Under the pieces are notes generated by a model. It saw nothing but the letters and a program-made list of their open reading frames with translations. It was not told the DNA's origin and made no database searches. The position numbers and the translations under genes are program-made. This document shows, in pieces, positions 26,637 to 35,629 of a stretch of DNA of 64,000 bases (position 1 is its first letter; each line of letters opens with the position of its first letter). Origin of the DNA: Lysobacter sp. GX 14042 (GTDB lineage: Bacteria; Pseudomonadota; Gammaproteobacteria; Xanthomonadales; Xanthomonadaceae); contig NZ_JAJUWY010000002.1 in NCBI RefSeq assembly GCF_021390425.1, positions 496,001 to 560,000 of the forward strand, written 5' to 3'.

Positions 26637-27917
26637 GTGTCGCCAGCGTTGCCAGACTCCACCCCGCCCGCTTCCGCCCCCCTCCGCCGGCACTCCGCCG
26701 CGCCACCGGCGCCGATGGAGCCGGTGGCGGTGCGCGCCTGGACGGCGACCACCGCCCTGGGCCGTGGGGTCCAGGCACAGCTGGACGCCCTGGTCGCCGG
26801 CCGCAGCGGCCTGCGGCGCAACGACTTCGGGCCGCTGGTCGATGGCGCACCGCTGCCATGCTGGATCGGCCGGGTCGAGGGCGTCGAGGACAGCCCGCTG
26901 CCCGACGTGCTGGCCCATTGGGAGTGCCGCAACAACCGGCTGGCGTGGATGGCGCTGCAGGCCGACGGCCTGCCGGAGGCGATCGCCGCGGCTGCCGGGC
27001 GCCACGGTCGCGACCGCGTCGCGGTGGTGGTCGGCACCTCGACCTCGGCGATCGGCGCCACCGAGGAGGCCTACACCCGGCTGCAACCGGCCGCGGATGG
27101 GACCGCCTCGTTCCCGCCCGACCTGGCACGCCCGGCGATCCATACCGTCCATGCACTGGGTGCTTTCGTGCAGGAGGCCACCGGCCTGGCCGGACCCTGC
27201 ATGACGGTAGCGACCGCCTGCTCGTCCAGCGCCAAGGTGTTCGCCCAGGCGGCACGGCTGCTGCACGCCGGGCTGGCCGATGCGGTGCTGGTCGGCGGCG
27301 TCGACACCCTGTGCGGCAGCGTGCTGTACGGCTTCAATTCGCTGCAGCTGGTCTCGCCTGGACCCTGCCGTCCGTTCGACACGGCGCGCGACGGCCTGTC
27401 ACTGGGCGAGGCCGGCGGCTTCGCCCTGCTCGAGCGCACCGCGACCGGCGACGACGTCCTGAAACTGTGTGGCTACGGCGAGTCCAGCGATGCCCACCAC
27501 ATGTCCCACCCGCATCCGCAAGGCGAAGGGGCGCGGCTGGCGATGCGCGATGCGCTGGCACGTGCCGGCATCGGCGCCGGCCAGGTCGGCTACCTGAACC
27601 TGCACGGCACCGCGACACCGGCCAATGACCGGGTCGAGGCGGCCGCGGTGGCGGCGCTGTTCCCGCCGGCGCTGCACGCCTCCTCGACCAAGGGCTGGAC
27701 CGGGCACACCCTGGGCGCGGCGGGGATCGTCGAATCGGTGTTCGCCCTGCTCGCCCTGCGCGAAGGGCTGCTGCCGGGAACCCTGGGCAGCACCGCGCCC
27801 GACCCGGCCTGCGGCCCGCAGGTGCGGCTGGCCGGTGCGCGCGCGCCGGTGGGGTACGCGATGAACAACTCCTTCGGTTTCGGCGGCAACAACTGCTCGC
27901 TGGTGTTCGGCCGATGA
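26637..27917 (+). CDS. beta-ketoacyl-ACP synthase of the aryl-polyene (xanthomonadin-type) locus
   Basis: Condensing enzyme (KAS I/II type) expected to extend an aryl starter with malonyl units on ACP. The active-site Cys is in VATACSSS (about residue 195 from the GTG). The two His are in HGTATPANDRVEA and TKGWTGHTLGAAG, and GFGGNN is near the end. The GTG at 26637 has AGGG 6 nt upstream and is preferred; an ATG at 26715 without a ribosome-binding site would remove 26 residues. It overlaps the next gene by 4 bp (ATGA). Its partner is the chain-length factor that follows. Confidence 0.88.
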   Translation: MSPALPDSTPPASAPLRRHSAAPPAPMEPVAVRAWTATTALGRGVQAQLDALVAGRSGLRRNDFGPLVDGAPLPCWIGRVEGVEDSPLPDVLAHWECRNNRLAWMALQADGLPEAIAAAAGRHGRDRVAVVVGTSTSAIGATEEAYTRLQPAADGTASFPPDLARPAIHTVHALGAFVQEATGLAGPCMTVATACSSSAKVFAQAARLLHAGLADAVLVGGVDTLCGSVLYGFNSLQLVSPGPCRPFDTARDGLSLGEAGGFALLERTATGDDVLKLCGYGESSDAHHMSHPHPQGEGARLAMRDALARAGIGAGQVGYLNLHGTATPANDRVEAAAVAALFPPALHASSTKGWTGHTLGAAGIVESVFALLALREGLLPGTLGSTAPDPACGPQVRLAGARAPVGYAMNNSFGFGGNNCSLVFGR

Positions 27918-28753
27918 GCAGCCTGGCCTGCACGATCGAGGGCATCGGCTTCTGGAGCCGCGGGCTGCCGTCCTGGGAAGCCGCGCTGGCCTTCGCCCGC
28001 GCCGGCGTGCTGCCGGAGCAGGCGCCGGCGAAGCCCTCCCCGCAACTGCTGGCAGCCAACGAGCGCCGGCGCGCGCCGGAAACCGTTGCCGTCGCACTGG
28101 AAGTCGCGCTGGCCGCGTGCCGCGATGCCGGCCGCGAGCCGGGCAGCCTGCCCTCGGTGTTCGCCTCCAGCCAGGGGGACCTGGTGATCGCCGACTACAT
28201 GTCCGCGACCCTGGCCGCGAGCCCGGCGGCGATCTCCCCGACCCGCTTCCACAACTCGGTGCACAACGCCGCCGCCGGCTACTGGACCATCGGCACCGGG
28301 GCCATGCACCCGGCCACCGCGCTCAGCGCCGGCCCCGGGACCTTTGCCCAGGGACTGCTGGAAGCGCTGGCCCAGCTCGCCTGTGGCGCCCCGGCGGTGT
28401 TGCTGGTGGGCTATGACGGGGCCGCCATTGGGCCGCTGGGCGGGGTGGTACGCAGCGAAGGCCTGCTCGGGTGCGCGCTGGTGCTCGGGCGCGAGGCCCG
28501 GTCCGGCGCACCGCGGCTGCGTGCGCGGCTGGCCGGCCATGGCGCAAACCACGGGGCGGCCGACGCGGATGTCGACGCGGCCGGCCCGCTCGCCCGCCAC
28601 GCCGTCGGCAACGCCAGCTCGCCGATGCTACCGCTGTTCGATGCCCTCGCCCGCGGCACGACCGGAGCGACACTGGACGCCGGTGCCGGCCGCCGCCTCG
28701 AAATCACTTTCGATGAACAAGCCGGCCGGCAAGGTGGCGCGCATGAATCGTGA
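27914..28753 (+). CDS. ketosynthase chain-length factor-like protein
   Basis: 279 aa, short thiolase-fold protein of the ketoacyl-synt_2 type that pairs with the upstream ketosynthase in aryl-polyene loci. Visible parts are VFASSQGDLVIADYM, PTRFHNSVHNAAAGYWTIGT, and TALSAGPGTFAQGLLEALAQ where the nucleophile Cys of true KS enzymes is replaced by Ser, as expected for a non-condensing partner. VLLVGYDGAA follows. It is linked by ATGA to the KS and overlaps the glycosyltransferase by 11 bp, so all three are one operon. Confidence 0.87.
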   Translation: MSSLACTIEGIGFWSRGLPSWEAALAFARAGVLPEQAPAKPSPQLLAANERRRAPETVAVALEVALAACRDAGREPGSLPSVFASSQGDLVIADYMSATLAASPAAISPTRFHNSVHNAAAGYWTIGTGAMHPATALSAGPGTFAQGLLEALAQLACGAPAVLLVGYDGAAIGPLGGVVRSEGLLGCALVLGREARSGAPRLRARLAGHGANHGAADADVDAAGPLARHAVGNASSPMLPLFDALARGTTGATLDAGAGRRLEITFDEQAGRQGGAHES

Positions 28754-29570
28754 CGACATTGCGGTGGTCATTCCCGCGCTGAACGAATCGTTGCGCATCC
28801 GCGACGTGGTGCAGGGGGCGCTCGCCGAATGCCCGCACGTGATCGTGGTCGACGACGGTTCCGACGATGACACCGTCGCCCGGATCAGCGGCCTGCCGGT
28901 GACCGTGCTGCGCCATGCCACGCGACAGGGCAAGGGGGCGAGCCTGCGCGACGGCTTCGCCGAGGCGCTGCGGCAGGGCCGCTCCGGCGTGCTGACCATG
29001 GACGGCGACGGCCAGCATTCCGCGGCGGACATCCCGCGCATGCTCGACACCGCGCGCCGCTACCCGGGGCACATCGTGATCGGCGCGCGCCTGCGCAAGC
29101 GCTCGCAGCAGCCGGCCTACCGCCGGCTGGCGAACGCGTTCGGGGACTGGGGGATCGCCTGGGGCACCGGCTACCGGATCGCCGACACCCAGAGCGGGCA
29201 GCGCCTGTATCCGGCGGAGGTCGCCGCGCTGGGCGACGTGCCCGGCGAGGACTTCGTGTTCGAGGCGCAGATCCTGATGTCCGCCGCCCAGCAGCTGGGC
29301 ACCCGCTGCGTGTCGATCCCGATCGAGTCGCGCTATGCCTGCGTCCAGGCCGAGGAAGAAGCCGCGGGCCAGCCGGAGGTGTTCCGCGCCAGCCACTTCC
29401 GGCCCTTGCGGGACTTCAGCCGCATCACCGGCCACGTGGTCGCCTGCGTCCTGCAGCGCGGCAACATGCTGGAGGTCCACCGCAGCATCCGCGCCCACCC
29501 GCCGCTGATCGACGACCCCAGCGGCGAGTTCGCGCGGCTGGCCAGCCAGGAACCCCTGGGCACCCGCTGA
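28743..29570 (+). CDS. family 2 glycosyltransferase (pigment locus)
   Basis: 275 aa, GT-A fold. IAVVIPALNESLRIRDVV at the N terminus and VIVVDDGSDDDTV hold the nucleotide-binding motif. MDGDGQHSAADIPRML contains the DxD-like metal site, and GDVPGEDFVFEAQILM follows. No C-terminal membrane helices are obvious. Enzymes of this type occur in aryl-polyene and xanthomonadin loci, where a sugar or lipid head group is added to the polyene ester. The ATG at 28743 is used; an upstream in-frame ATG at 28713 is possible. It ends 20 bp before the convergent lipoprotein gene. Confidence 0.88.
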   Translation: MNRDDIAVVIPALNESLRIRDVVQGALAECPHVIVVDDGSDDDTVARISGLPVTVLRHATRQGKGASLRDGFAEALRQGRSGVLTMDGDGQHSAADIPRMLDTARRYPGHIVIGARLRKRSQQPAYRRLANAFGDWGIAWGTGYRIADTQSGQRLYPAEVAALGDVPGEDFVFEAQILMSAAQQLGTRCVSIPIESRYACVQAEEEAAGQPEVFRASHFRPLRDFSRITGHVVACVLQRGNMLEVHRSIRAHPPLIDDPSGEFARLASQEPLGTR

Positions 29571-29590
29571 GCGGGCGCGGCCGGTCGGCC

Positions 29591-30067
29591 TCAGCGCACC
29601 GGCGCCGGATTCACCGGGGCAGCCGGCTGGCCGGGTACGTAGATGGCGATCGCCGCCGCCTGCTTCGGCGTCGGCGTCACGTTCACGCCGATGCCGCCGC
29701 TGGTGTAGCTGCGGCCACCGAAGCGCCCGCTGCCAACCCCGACGCTCGCCCCGCCACCGCTGTAGCCCTGGCGCACGTCCTGCAGCAGCAGGCCGTTCGC
29801 CCCGACCTCGGCGGCGGCCACGCGCAGCTTGTGCATCACCTCGTTCATCTTGTTCTGGTCGCCCCAGGTGAAGCCGCCGCTGGCGGTCTCCAGCACGGCG
29901 ATCTCCTCGAACGCGCCGGTCGGCGGCGTGTAGTAGATCCGCACCTGCTCGGGGTGGATCGGCGCGCGGGCCGGCGCCAGCATCACCTTGGAGGTGCTCG
30001 CGCAGCCGGCGGCCAGCAGGGCCAGGCTCAGCAGCAGGAAGGTTCGGAATACGATCGCGTTCTTCAT
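29591..30067 (-). CDS. lipoprotein of the pigment locus
   Basis: 158 aa. Lipoprotein signal MKNAIVFRTFLLLSLALLAAGCAS with the lipobox Cys at about residue 22. The body contains HPEQVRIYYTPPTGAFEEIA, then KLRVAAAEVGANGLLLQDVR and a Gly/Ser-rich tail. It resembles a conserved Xanthomonadaceae lipoprotein but no biochemical role is known. It lies last in the leftward operon, 100 bp after fabG, and converges with the glycosyltransferase. It could be an unrelated gene that follows the operon. Confidence 0.75.
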   Translation of the reverse strand: MKNAIVFRTFLLLSLALLAAGCASTSKVMLAPARAPIHPEQVRIYYTPPTGAFEEIAVLETASGGFTWGDQNKMNEVMHKLRVAAAEVGANGLLLQDVRQGYSGGGASVGVGSGRFGGRSYTSGGIGVNVTPTPKQAAAIAIYVPGQPAAPVNPAPVR

Positions 30068-30167
30068 TTCGGCTCCAGCGGATGCAACACCGGCGGCGTG
30101 GGCCTGCAAGTATCCGGCTGCCGCGGCAAGCGCGGGGTGAACCACGCCGCATCGGCGGATGAAGCAT

Positions 30168-30902
30168 TCATCCCATTCCTCCGTTGACCCCGATCACCTG
30201 GCCGTTGACGTAGGAGGCTCCGTCCGAGCAGAGGAAGCCGACCAGTGCGGCGACCTCCTCCGGGCGTCCGGCACGGCCGGCGGGCACCAGTTGCTTCACC
30301 GTCTCCGCCGGGATCGCGTCGGCGGTCATGCGGCCCTCGATCACGCCCGGCGCCACCACGTTGACGGTGATGCCACGGCTGGCCATCTCGCGCGCCAGCG
30401 ACTTCGAGGCCCCGTGCAGGCCGGCCTTGGCGGCGGCGTAGTTGGCCTGGCCACGGTTGCCCAGCACCGCCGCCACCGAGGACACGCTGACGATCCGCCC
30501 CCAGCGCTGGCGCGCCATCGGCAGCAGCAGTGGCTGGGTGACATTGAAGAAGCCGTGCAGGCTGACGTCGATCACCCGGCGCCAGCGCACGGGGTCCATG
30601 CCGGCCAACGGCGCGTCGTCGTGGATGCCGGCATTGTTGACCAGCACCTGCACCGGGCCGTCCGCCAGCAGCGTCTCGATGGCCTGACCGGTGGCCTGGT
30701 GGTCGGCGACGTCGAAGGCCACCGCCTCGCCGCTTCCGCCCTCGTGATGGATCGCCTCGACCAGTTCCCGGGCGCGCGCCAGGTTGCTGTTGGCGTGGGC
30801 GATGACGTGCAGGCCGTCGGCCGCCAGCCGCATCGCGATGGCACTGCCGATATCGCCACTGGCGCCGGTGACCAGCGCGCGTCGCAGGTGGGGGACTGAC
30901 AT
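30168..30902 (-). CDS. 3-ketoacyl-ACP reductase (FabG type)
   Basis: 244-aa short-chain dehydrogenase reducing the beta-keto group formed by the ketosynthase, with NADPH. Cofactor motif VTGASGDIGSAIA (residues 11-23) and NNAG at 89-92. Catalytic Ser142 (VSVSSV), Tyr155 and Lys159 (QANYAAAKAG) are all present. The tail VNGQVIGVNGGMG is typical. It lies in the leftward pigment operon, 59 bp downstream of the dehydratase. The enzyme is probably dedicated to polyene chain reduction, since a housekeeping fabG would sit with fabD and acpP. Confidence 0.92.
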   Translation of the reverse strand: MSVPHLRRALVTGASGDIGSAIAMRLAADGLHVIAHANSNLARARELVEAIHHEGGSGEAVAFDVADHQATGQAIETLLADGPVQVLVNNAGIHDDAPLAGMDPVRWRRVIDVSLHGFFNVTQPLLLPMARQRWGRIVSVSSVAAVLGNRGQANYAAAKAGLHGASKSLAREMASRGITVNVVAPGVIEGRMTADAIPAETVKQLVPAGRAGRPEEVAALVGFLCSDGASYVNGQVIGVNGGMG

Positions 30903-30961
30903 CGGGGGCTCCTTGCGGCTGTTCCGGGGGCGCCAGCGTAGCGGCTGCGGCCGCTGCCGGC

Positions 30962-31402
30962 TCAGCCCGGCATGACCGTCGCCCGTCCCTCCGCCAGCCG
31001 GGTGCCGGCATGGTGCAGGGCAAAGCGGTACTGGCAACCGGCCGGGCTGTCCATCAGCAAGTGGGCCTCGCACTCCAGTGCGCCGGGCAGGCGGTCGATG
31101 CGGTCGATGCACAGTTCGATGCCGGACAGCCCCACGAGCAGCCCCGGACGCGCGTCCGCCTCCGCGGCCCGGGCGCGCAGCCCGCCGTGGACGGCCATCG
31201 CCTGGGCACCGTATTCGCACAGGTGAACGGCGTGCAGGCGGCCGTCCGCGCGCAGCGGGTGGGCCGGGTCGCGGTGGCGCCAGGTGCGCAGCTGGATCCA
31301 CTCGGCGTCCCAGCCCACGACCTCGTCCCACAGCGACATGGCGCCGGCGTGCGGGACCAGCGCCTCGATCGCCGCGGCATCGGGCAGGGCACCGGCACTC
31401 AT
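30962..31402 (-). CDS. hot-dog 3-hydroxyacyl-ACP dehydratase (ApeP-like)
   Basis: 146 aa. It reads ALVPHAGAMSLWDEVVGWD, with the PH-x-G-x-M signature of the ApeP/FabZ-like dehydratases that make the conjugated double bonds of aryl polyenes. LHAVHLCEYGAQAMAVHGGL provides the second half of the hot-dog active site. The ATG overlaps the stop of the MMPL gene (ATGA, 4 bp). It probably acts with the second dehydratase encoded at 35292, as in Ape systems where two hot-dog proteins form a heterodimer. Confidence 0.85.
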   Translation of the reverse strand: MSAGALPDAAAIEALVPHAGAMSLWDEVVGWDAEWIQLRTWRHRDPAHPLRADGRLHAVHLCEYGAQAMAVHGGLRARAAEADARPGLLVGLSGIELCIDRIDRLPGALECEAHLLMDSPAGCQYRFALHHAGTRLAEGRATVMPG

Positions 31403-33750
31403 GCCGCTGCCTCCCGGCCGGCAACCGGCCGCCGCGCGATCAGCAGCGCCAGAACGAAGTTCCCGACCACGCCCAGCGCCACCGTACCGCCGATCGCCCG
31501 CAGCACCGGTATCGACGAACTCGCCAGCACCGCGAAGACCAGCAGGGTGGTGAGGCTGCACATGATGATCGCGTGCAGCGCCCGCACCTGGTTGGCGCGC
31601 GAATCACCGGCGTGGTCGAAGAACAACGCGTAGTCCAGGCCCAGGCCGGCGGCGAGGATCAACGCGACCAGGTGGAACAGGTTCAGCTCCACCCCGGCCG
31701 CGCGCAGCACCGCCAGCACCACCAGCGTGGTCAGCACCATCGGCGCCAGCACCCGCAGCACGCGCGGCGGCGAACGCAGGGCAACGGCGACCACCAGTCC
31801 CAGCAGTGCGAAGGCCCCCAGCAGGGTCCACAGCAGTCGGGTGCGGTATTCGGCCACCAGCGACTCGGAGGCCGCCTTGAGGTCCAGCAGTCGCGCCCCG
31901 TGCGACGCCAGCGCGGCCTCGAGCGTGTGCAGGTCGGTGATCCCGCTCAGCGAGACCAGGGCGATCGATTCGTCCCCGTAGGGCAGCAGCAGGCCCTCCA
32001 GCGGCACTGCCAACGGGGTGCCGGCCAGGGCTTCCGGTACCAGCGGGGCGGCGGTGCGGGCGGTCTCGACATCGGCCAGGAAAGGTTCGAACACGTCGCC
32101 GCGGAAGGGCGTGCCGTCCACCGCATCCTCCAGCGCCCCACGCAGCGCGGCCGGTTCCGGCAGGCGGTCCTGGCGGGCCCGTTGGGTGGCCGCGCTGGGC
32201 AGGTAGCGCGCGGCCAGGTCGTAGCCGGCCAGCACGCCGTCGCGGCGCAGCGCCTCCAGTACCGGCAGCAGGTGTTCGGAGGCCTGCAGCGCCGCCTCGC
32301 TGTCGGCGCCGCGGACTACCGCCAGGTGGCGCACGTCCGGGGCGCGCAGTTCGCGGCGCAGCACCGCGTCGGCCTGCAGCGAGGCCTCCGGCACCGGTGT
32401 CAGCCGCGACAGGTCGTTCTGCCAGAAGTGGCCCGGCATCCACCAGACCACGCCGGCGGCAAGGATCGCGATCACCAGGGCGGCGGTGCCGCCCAACCGC
32501 GGCAATGACTGCACTGCGCTCCACAGCCGCTGCATCCGCCTCGACTCCGCCGGGTCGGCGAACGCGCCGCGGCCGCTGCCGTCATCCAGCAGGGCCGGCA
32601 GTACGTAGCGGGTCGACAGCGCCGCCACCGCAAGCCCGGTGATGGTGAACACCGCCAGCTGCGCCAGCCCCTCGACCCCCGCCGCCAGGAAGGCCAGGTA
32701 GGCGATGCAGGTCGAGAGCACGCCGACCACCAGCGCCGGCCACAGCGCGCGCACGCTGGTCCAGGCCGACTGTCCGGCGCGCTGGTTGCTGAACAGGTGG
32801 ATCGGGTAGTCCTGCGCCACTCCCACCAGCGTGAAGCCGAACGCCAGGGTGATGCCGTGCACCGCCTCGAAACCGGCGACCACCGCGACCAGCCCCGCCA
32901 GCCCGCCGCTGGCCAGCGGCAGCGCGCCCAGCAGTGGCGCACGCCAGCTGCGGTAGGCGATCAGCAGCAACAGCACGAAGGCGACCGTGTCCATGCTGCC
33001 CAGCCGCGCGGCCTCCTCCCGGGTCCGGCCGCCGACCTCGACCGCGAACGCGCCCGGTCCGGTGATGACGATGTCCGAGCCGCTCTCCCCGCGCGCCTGG
33101 CGGAACGCCTCGCGCAGCGCCTCCACCGCCTGCGCCTGCCCGTCCGGGTCGAAGCCCGGCGCCATGGTCTGGACCAGCAGCAGCGCGCGGGCGCCGGCGG
33201 GGTCGAACCACACCCCGTGCCGCCGCGTGGGGGTGGCGGCGCCCTGCCACTGTTCGGCCAGGGCGAGGGTCTGCAGGGTCGGGTCGGAAGGCAGCAGCGG
33301 CTCCAGCCACTGGCCGACCGGCGAGCCCAGGTCCTGCAGCCGTGCCTGCAACTCTTCGTGCAGGTAATCCGGGTCCAGCGCCTGCCGGTCCAGGGTCGGG
33401 GCCAGCAGGTAGCGGTACGGGCGGAGTCCTTCGGGGATCTGGTCGAGGGTTGCCGCCTCGCCGTTGGCGACCAGGGCGAAGCGCGGATCGGCGGCAAGCG
33501 ACTGCCGGATCGCCGCGGACTGCGCGGCCAGTTGCTGCGGCTCCGCGCCTTCCAGGGCGATCAGCAACAGTCGCGAGCCGGGGCCCTCGCCCAGCCCCTC
33601 GAGCAGCAGCTTCTGCTCGGCGGTGCGCGGTTCGGGCATGAAGCGGCGCAGGTCGCCGGCGACCTCCAGGTTGCCGGCCAGCCAGGCGCCGGCCAGCGCG
33701 AGCAGCGCCAGCCACGCCAGCACCAGGGTCCAGCGGGCGGCCCGGCTCAT
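31399..33750 (-). CDS. MMPL/RND-type exporter
   Basis: 783 aa from the ATG that overlaps the upstream stop (ATGA); an earlier ATG at 33768 is less likely. Two repeats of an N-terminal helix, a large periplasmic domain and a five-to-six-helix bundle are seen (VAFVLLLLIAYRSWRAPLL; FGFTLVGVAQDYPIHLFSNQ; LHLVALILAAGLGLDYALFF-like). The conserved Asp-containing segments VAQDYPIHL and GLDYALFFDH lie in the helices where the proton relay is found. It is the predicted inner-membrane pump moving the polyene lipid outward. Confidence 0.9.
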   Translation of the reverse strand: MSRAARWTLVLAWLALLALAGAWLAGNLEVAGDLRRFMPEPRTAEQKLLLEGLGEGPGSRLLLIALEGAEPQQLAAQSAAIRQSLAADPRFALVANGEAATLDQIPEGLRPYRYLLAPTLDRQALDPDYLHEELQARLQDLGSPVGQWLEPLLPSDPTLQTLALAEQWQGAATPTRRHGVWFDPAGARALLLVQTMAPGFDPDGQAQAVEALREAFRQARGESGSDIVITGPGAFAVEVGGRTREEAARLGSMDTVAFVLLLLIAYRSWRAPLLGALPLASGGLAGLVAVVAGFEAVHGITLAFGFTLVGVAQDYPIHLFSNQRAGQSAWTSVRALWPALVVGVLSTCIAYLAFLAAGVEGLAQLAVFTITGLAVAALSTRYVLPALLDDGSGRGAFADPAESRRMQRLWSAVQSLPRLGGTAALVIAILAAGVVWWMPGHFWQNDLSRLTPVPEASLQADAVLRRELRAPDVRHLAVVRGADSEAALQASEHLLPVLEALRRDGVLAGYDLAARYLPSAATQRARQDRLPEPAALRGALEDAVDGTPFRGDVFEPFLADVETARTAAPLVPEALAGTPLAVPLEGLLLPYGDESIALVSLSGITDLHTLEAALASHGARLLDLKAASESLVAEYRTRLLWTLLGAFALLGLVVAVALRSPPRVLRVLAPMVLTTLVVLAVLRAAGVELNLFHLVALILAAGLGLDYALFFDHAGDSRANQVRALHAIIMCSLTTLLVFAVLASSSIPVLRAIGGTVALGVVGNFVLALLIARRPVAGREAAA

Positions 33751-34400
33751 CGGGCCGGCGCGTGGCACAGCGCGGCGAGCGCCTCCGGCGCCTCGAGACC
33801 GTGCGCGTCCATCGCCGCGCCGGCCAGCAGCGTGCGCTGTGGCGCCCCTGCCTCCGGAACCGCCTCGATGCAGCGCAGCTCGCTGCCGCGGCCCTTCAGG
33901 ATCAACGTTCCCAGCTGGCGCAGTGCGGCGTCCTTCGGCGCCAAGTGCAGCGTCCAGCGTTCCCGGCCGCCTTCGGCGCGCAGGTCGAACTCGCGCTCCA
34001 GCACGTCGCGGTCGCCGGCCAGCAGCGCCTCGAAGCTGCCGCGCAGGCCTGCCAGTTCCGGCGCACCGTCAAGCGACACCCGGCGCGGGTTGCGGCCGGC
34101 GCGCTCGATCACCGCCTCGCCGTCGCGCAGGGTCGTGGTTTCTGCATAGGGGACCTGGACCTCGCGCACCAGCACGTCGTCGGCAGGGCGCCGGTACTCG
34201 CCCTCCAGCCGCAACGGCGTCTTGAGCAGCCGCGACTGGCGCAGCTCGACGAACGGGGTGCGCGAGGGGGCCGGGCGCACCAGGCGCTCGAGGATCCAGC
34301 CGGCCTCGACGCCGGTGCCGGTCGACGGCTCAGCCGCCCTGGCGGCCGGCCAGGTGCCGGCCAGTGCCAACAGCATCGCTGCGGTGATCGCATGCTTCAT
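33747..34400 (-). CDS. LolA-like periplasmic carrier
   Basis: 217 aa. A signal peptide (MKHAITAAMLLALAGTWPAA) is followed by an open beta-barrel-like LolA-type pattern (LRLEGEYRRPADDVLVREVQ; LEREFDLRAEGGRERWTLHL). Aryl-polyene and xanthomonadin loci carry such a carrier, expected to take the pigment lipid from the MMPL pump across the periplasm. The start ATG lies 71 bp inside the end of the acyltransferase gene, an unusually long overlap for this operon, and the stop is joined to the pump gene by ATGA. Confidence 0.8.
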   Translation of the reverse strand: MKHAITAAMLLALAGTWPAARAAEPSTGTGVEAGWILERLVRPAPSRTPFVELRQSRLLKTPLRLEGEYRRPADDVLVREVQVPYAETTTLRDGEAVIERAGRNPRRVSLDGAPELAGLRGSFEALLAGDRDVLEREFDLRAEGGRERWTLHLAPKDAALRQLGTLILKGRGSELRCIEAVPEAGAPQRTLLAGAAMDAHGLEAPEALAALCHAPAR

Positions 34401-35295
34401 CGTTCTGCCAGAAGTCGTAGAAGTTGAACCAGTTGTACGGCGCGCTGCGGGCATGGTGCTCCAGCCGCGCGGCGTAGTCGCCCACCAGCGCGGGCAGTGC
34501 CACCGCCCGATCCTGCCGGCGCATGCGGATGCCCTCGCTGAACGGCTCGAACACCAGCCGGTAACGATTGCCGCCACGGTACAGGCCGAAGCCCAGTACC
34601 ACCGGCGCGCCGGTGGCGGCGGCGATCAGCCACGGTGCCTGCGGGAACGGCGCCGGGTGGCCGCAGAACTCCGCCGGCACGCTCGCCTGGCCTTCGTGGG
34701 CGCGGTCCACCAGCAGGGCCACCAGCGCGCCCTGCTCCAGTGCCTCGGCGATCGCCAGCGCGACGCCCGGTCCGTCGCGCCCGGCGTCGATGACGGTCCG
34801 CGCGACCTCGGGATTGAGCGCGTCCAGCAGCTGGGTCATCGCCGGATTGTGGCCGACGTCCAGCACCACCCGCAGGCGGATCTCCGGCCGGGTGCGGGCC
34901 AGCACCCGCAACACCTCGAAGCTGCCCAGGTGCGAGCCGAACATCAGCACCCCGCGGCCGGCTTCCAGCTGCCGGTGCAGCGCCTGCGCCCCTTCCACTT
35001 CGATCCGGAAACGCTCCAGCTCGCCGCCGAGCAGGAACACCCGGTCGAGGATCGTCGAGGCGAAGGCATGGATGTGTCGGGCCGTGCTCCACAGTCCGGC
35101 GCGGCGCCCGCCCACCCTGCGCAGCCAGTCCCTGGAAGCGCGCCGCTCCGGGCCACGCACCAGCAGGAAGTACAACGTGATCGGCAGCAGCAGCGCCCGT
35201 GAGACGGCCCGGCCACCATGGCGGGCGACACCGCGGATCATCCAGATCGCGATGCGGCCGCCGCCCTCCGGGCGCTGCCTCCAGTCCGCGTTCAT
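34330..35295 (-). CDS. lysophospholipid acyltransferase-like protein (LpxL/HtrB fold)
   Basis: 321 aa membrane-associated acyltransferase. It has a hydrophobic N-terminal segment (SRALLLPITLYFLLVRG), the HxxxxE catalytic motif GSHLGSFEVL (about residues 120-129), LLVDRAHEG, and the conserved end PYNWFNFYDFW. The last 20 residues or so after FYDFW are unlike the family and read through into the LolA-like gene, which may reflect a late frameshift. It is expected to join the polyene acyl group to a glycerol or lipid carrier. It starts by ATGA overlap with the dehydratase upstream. Confidence 0.83.
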   Translation of the reverse strand: MNADWRQRPEGGGRIAIWMIRGVARHGGRAVSRALLLPITLYFLLVRGPERRASRDWLRRVGGRRAGLWSTARHIHAFASTILDRVFLLGGELERFRIEVEGAQALHRQLEAGRGVLMFGSHLGSFEVLRVLARTRPEIRLRVVLDVGHNPAMTQLLDALNPEVARTVIDAGRDGPGVALAIAEALEQGALVALLVDRAHEGQASVPAEFCGHPAPFPQAPWLIAAATGAPVVLGFGLYRGGNRYRLVFEPFSEGIRMRRQDRAVALPALVGDYAARLEHHARSAPYNWFNFYDFWQNDEACDHRSDAVGTGRHLAGRQGG

Positions 35296-35588
35296 TCCCC
35301 GTCCCCGGCGCGGACTTCGCCGCTGGCCAGCAGGGCCTCGCCACGCAACACCCGGAAGCGCCAGCGCGGCGCTTCGCCGCCCAGCTCGATCCGCGCCCGT
35401 TCACCCGGCAGCAGCGGCTGGACGAACTTGACCCGCGGCAGCCGCAAGGGTCCATGGAGCGGGCCATGCGACTCGGCGATCGCCGCCAGCACCTTCTCCA
35501 GTACCACCACTCCGGGCACCACCGGCCGCCCCGGGAAGTGCCCGGGCAGGCAGGGATGGTCACGGGGAATGGCGAAGGTGGTCGACAC
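35292..35588 (-). CDS. small hot-dog dehydratase (ApeI-like)
   Basis: 98 aa. The catalytic hot-dog loop HPCLPGHFPGRPVVPGVVVL is clear, with the His of HFPG and the PVVPG turn. GTG start with GGAG about 8 nt upstream. The protein is shorter than FabZ (about 145) and so resembles the ApeI partner of the Ape dehydratase pair. The stop overlaps the acyltransferase ATG by 4 bp. It follows the membrane protein gene by 41 bp. Confidence 0.82.
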   Translation of the reverse strand: MSTTFAIPRDHPCLPGHFPGRPVVPGVVVLEKVLAAIAESHGPLHGPLRLPRVKFVQPLLPGERARIELGGEAPRWRFRVLRGEALLASGEVRAGDGE

Positions 35589-35629
35589 GCGCGGCTCCGG
35601 CTTTTGCGCGGCAAGGATAAGCCAGCCGC

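Noticed and set aside
29591-30067. Assignment of the lipoprotein to DUF4156
   Set aside because: It lacks the C-x-x-x-G and LARN-type pattern seen in the 51119-51508 protein; only general lipoprotein features are shared, so it was left unnamed.
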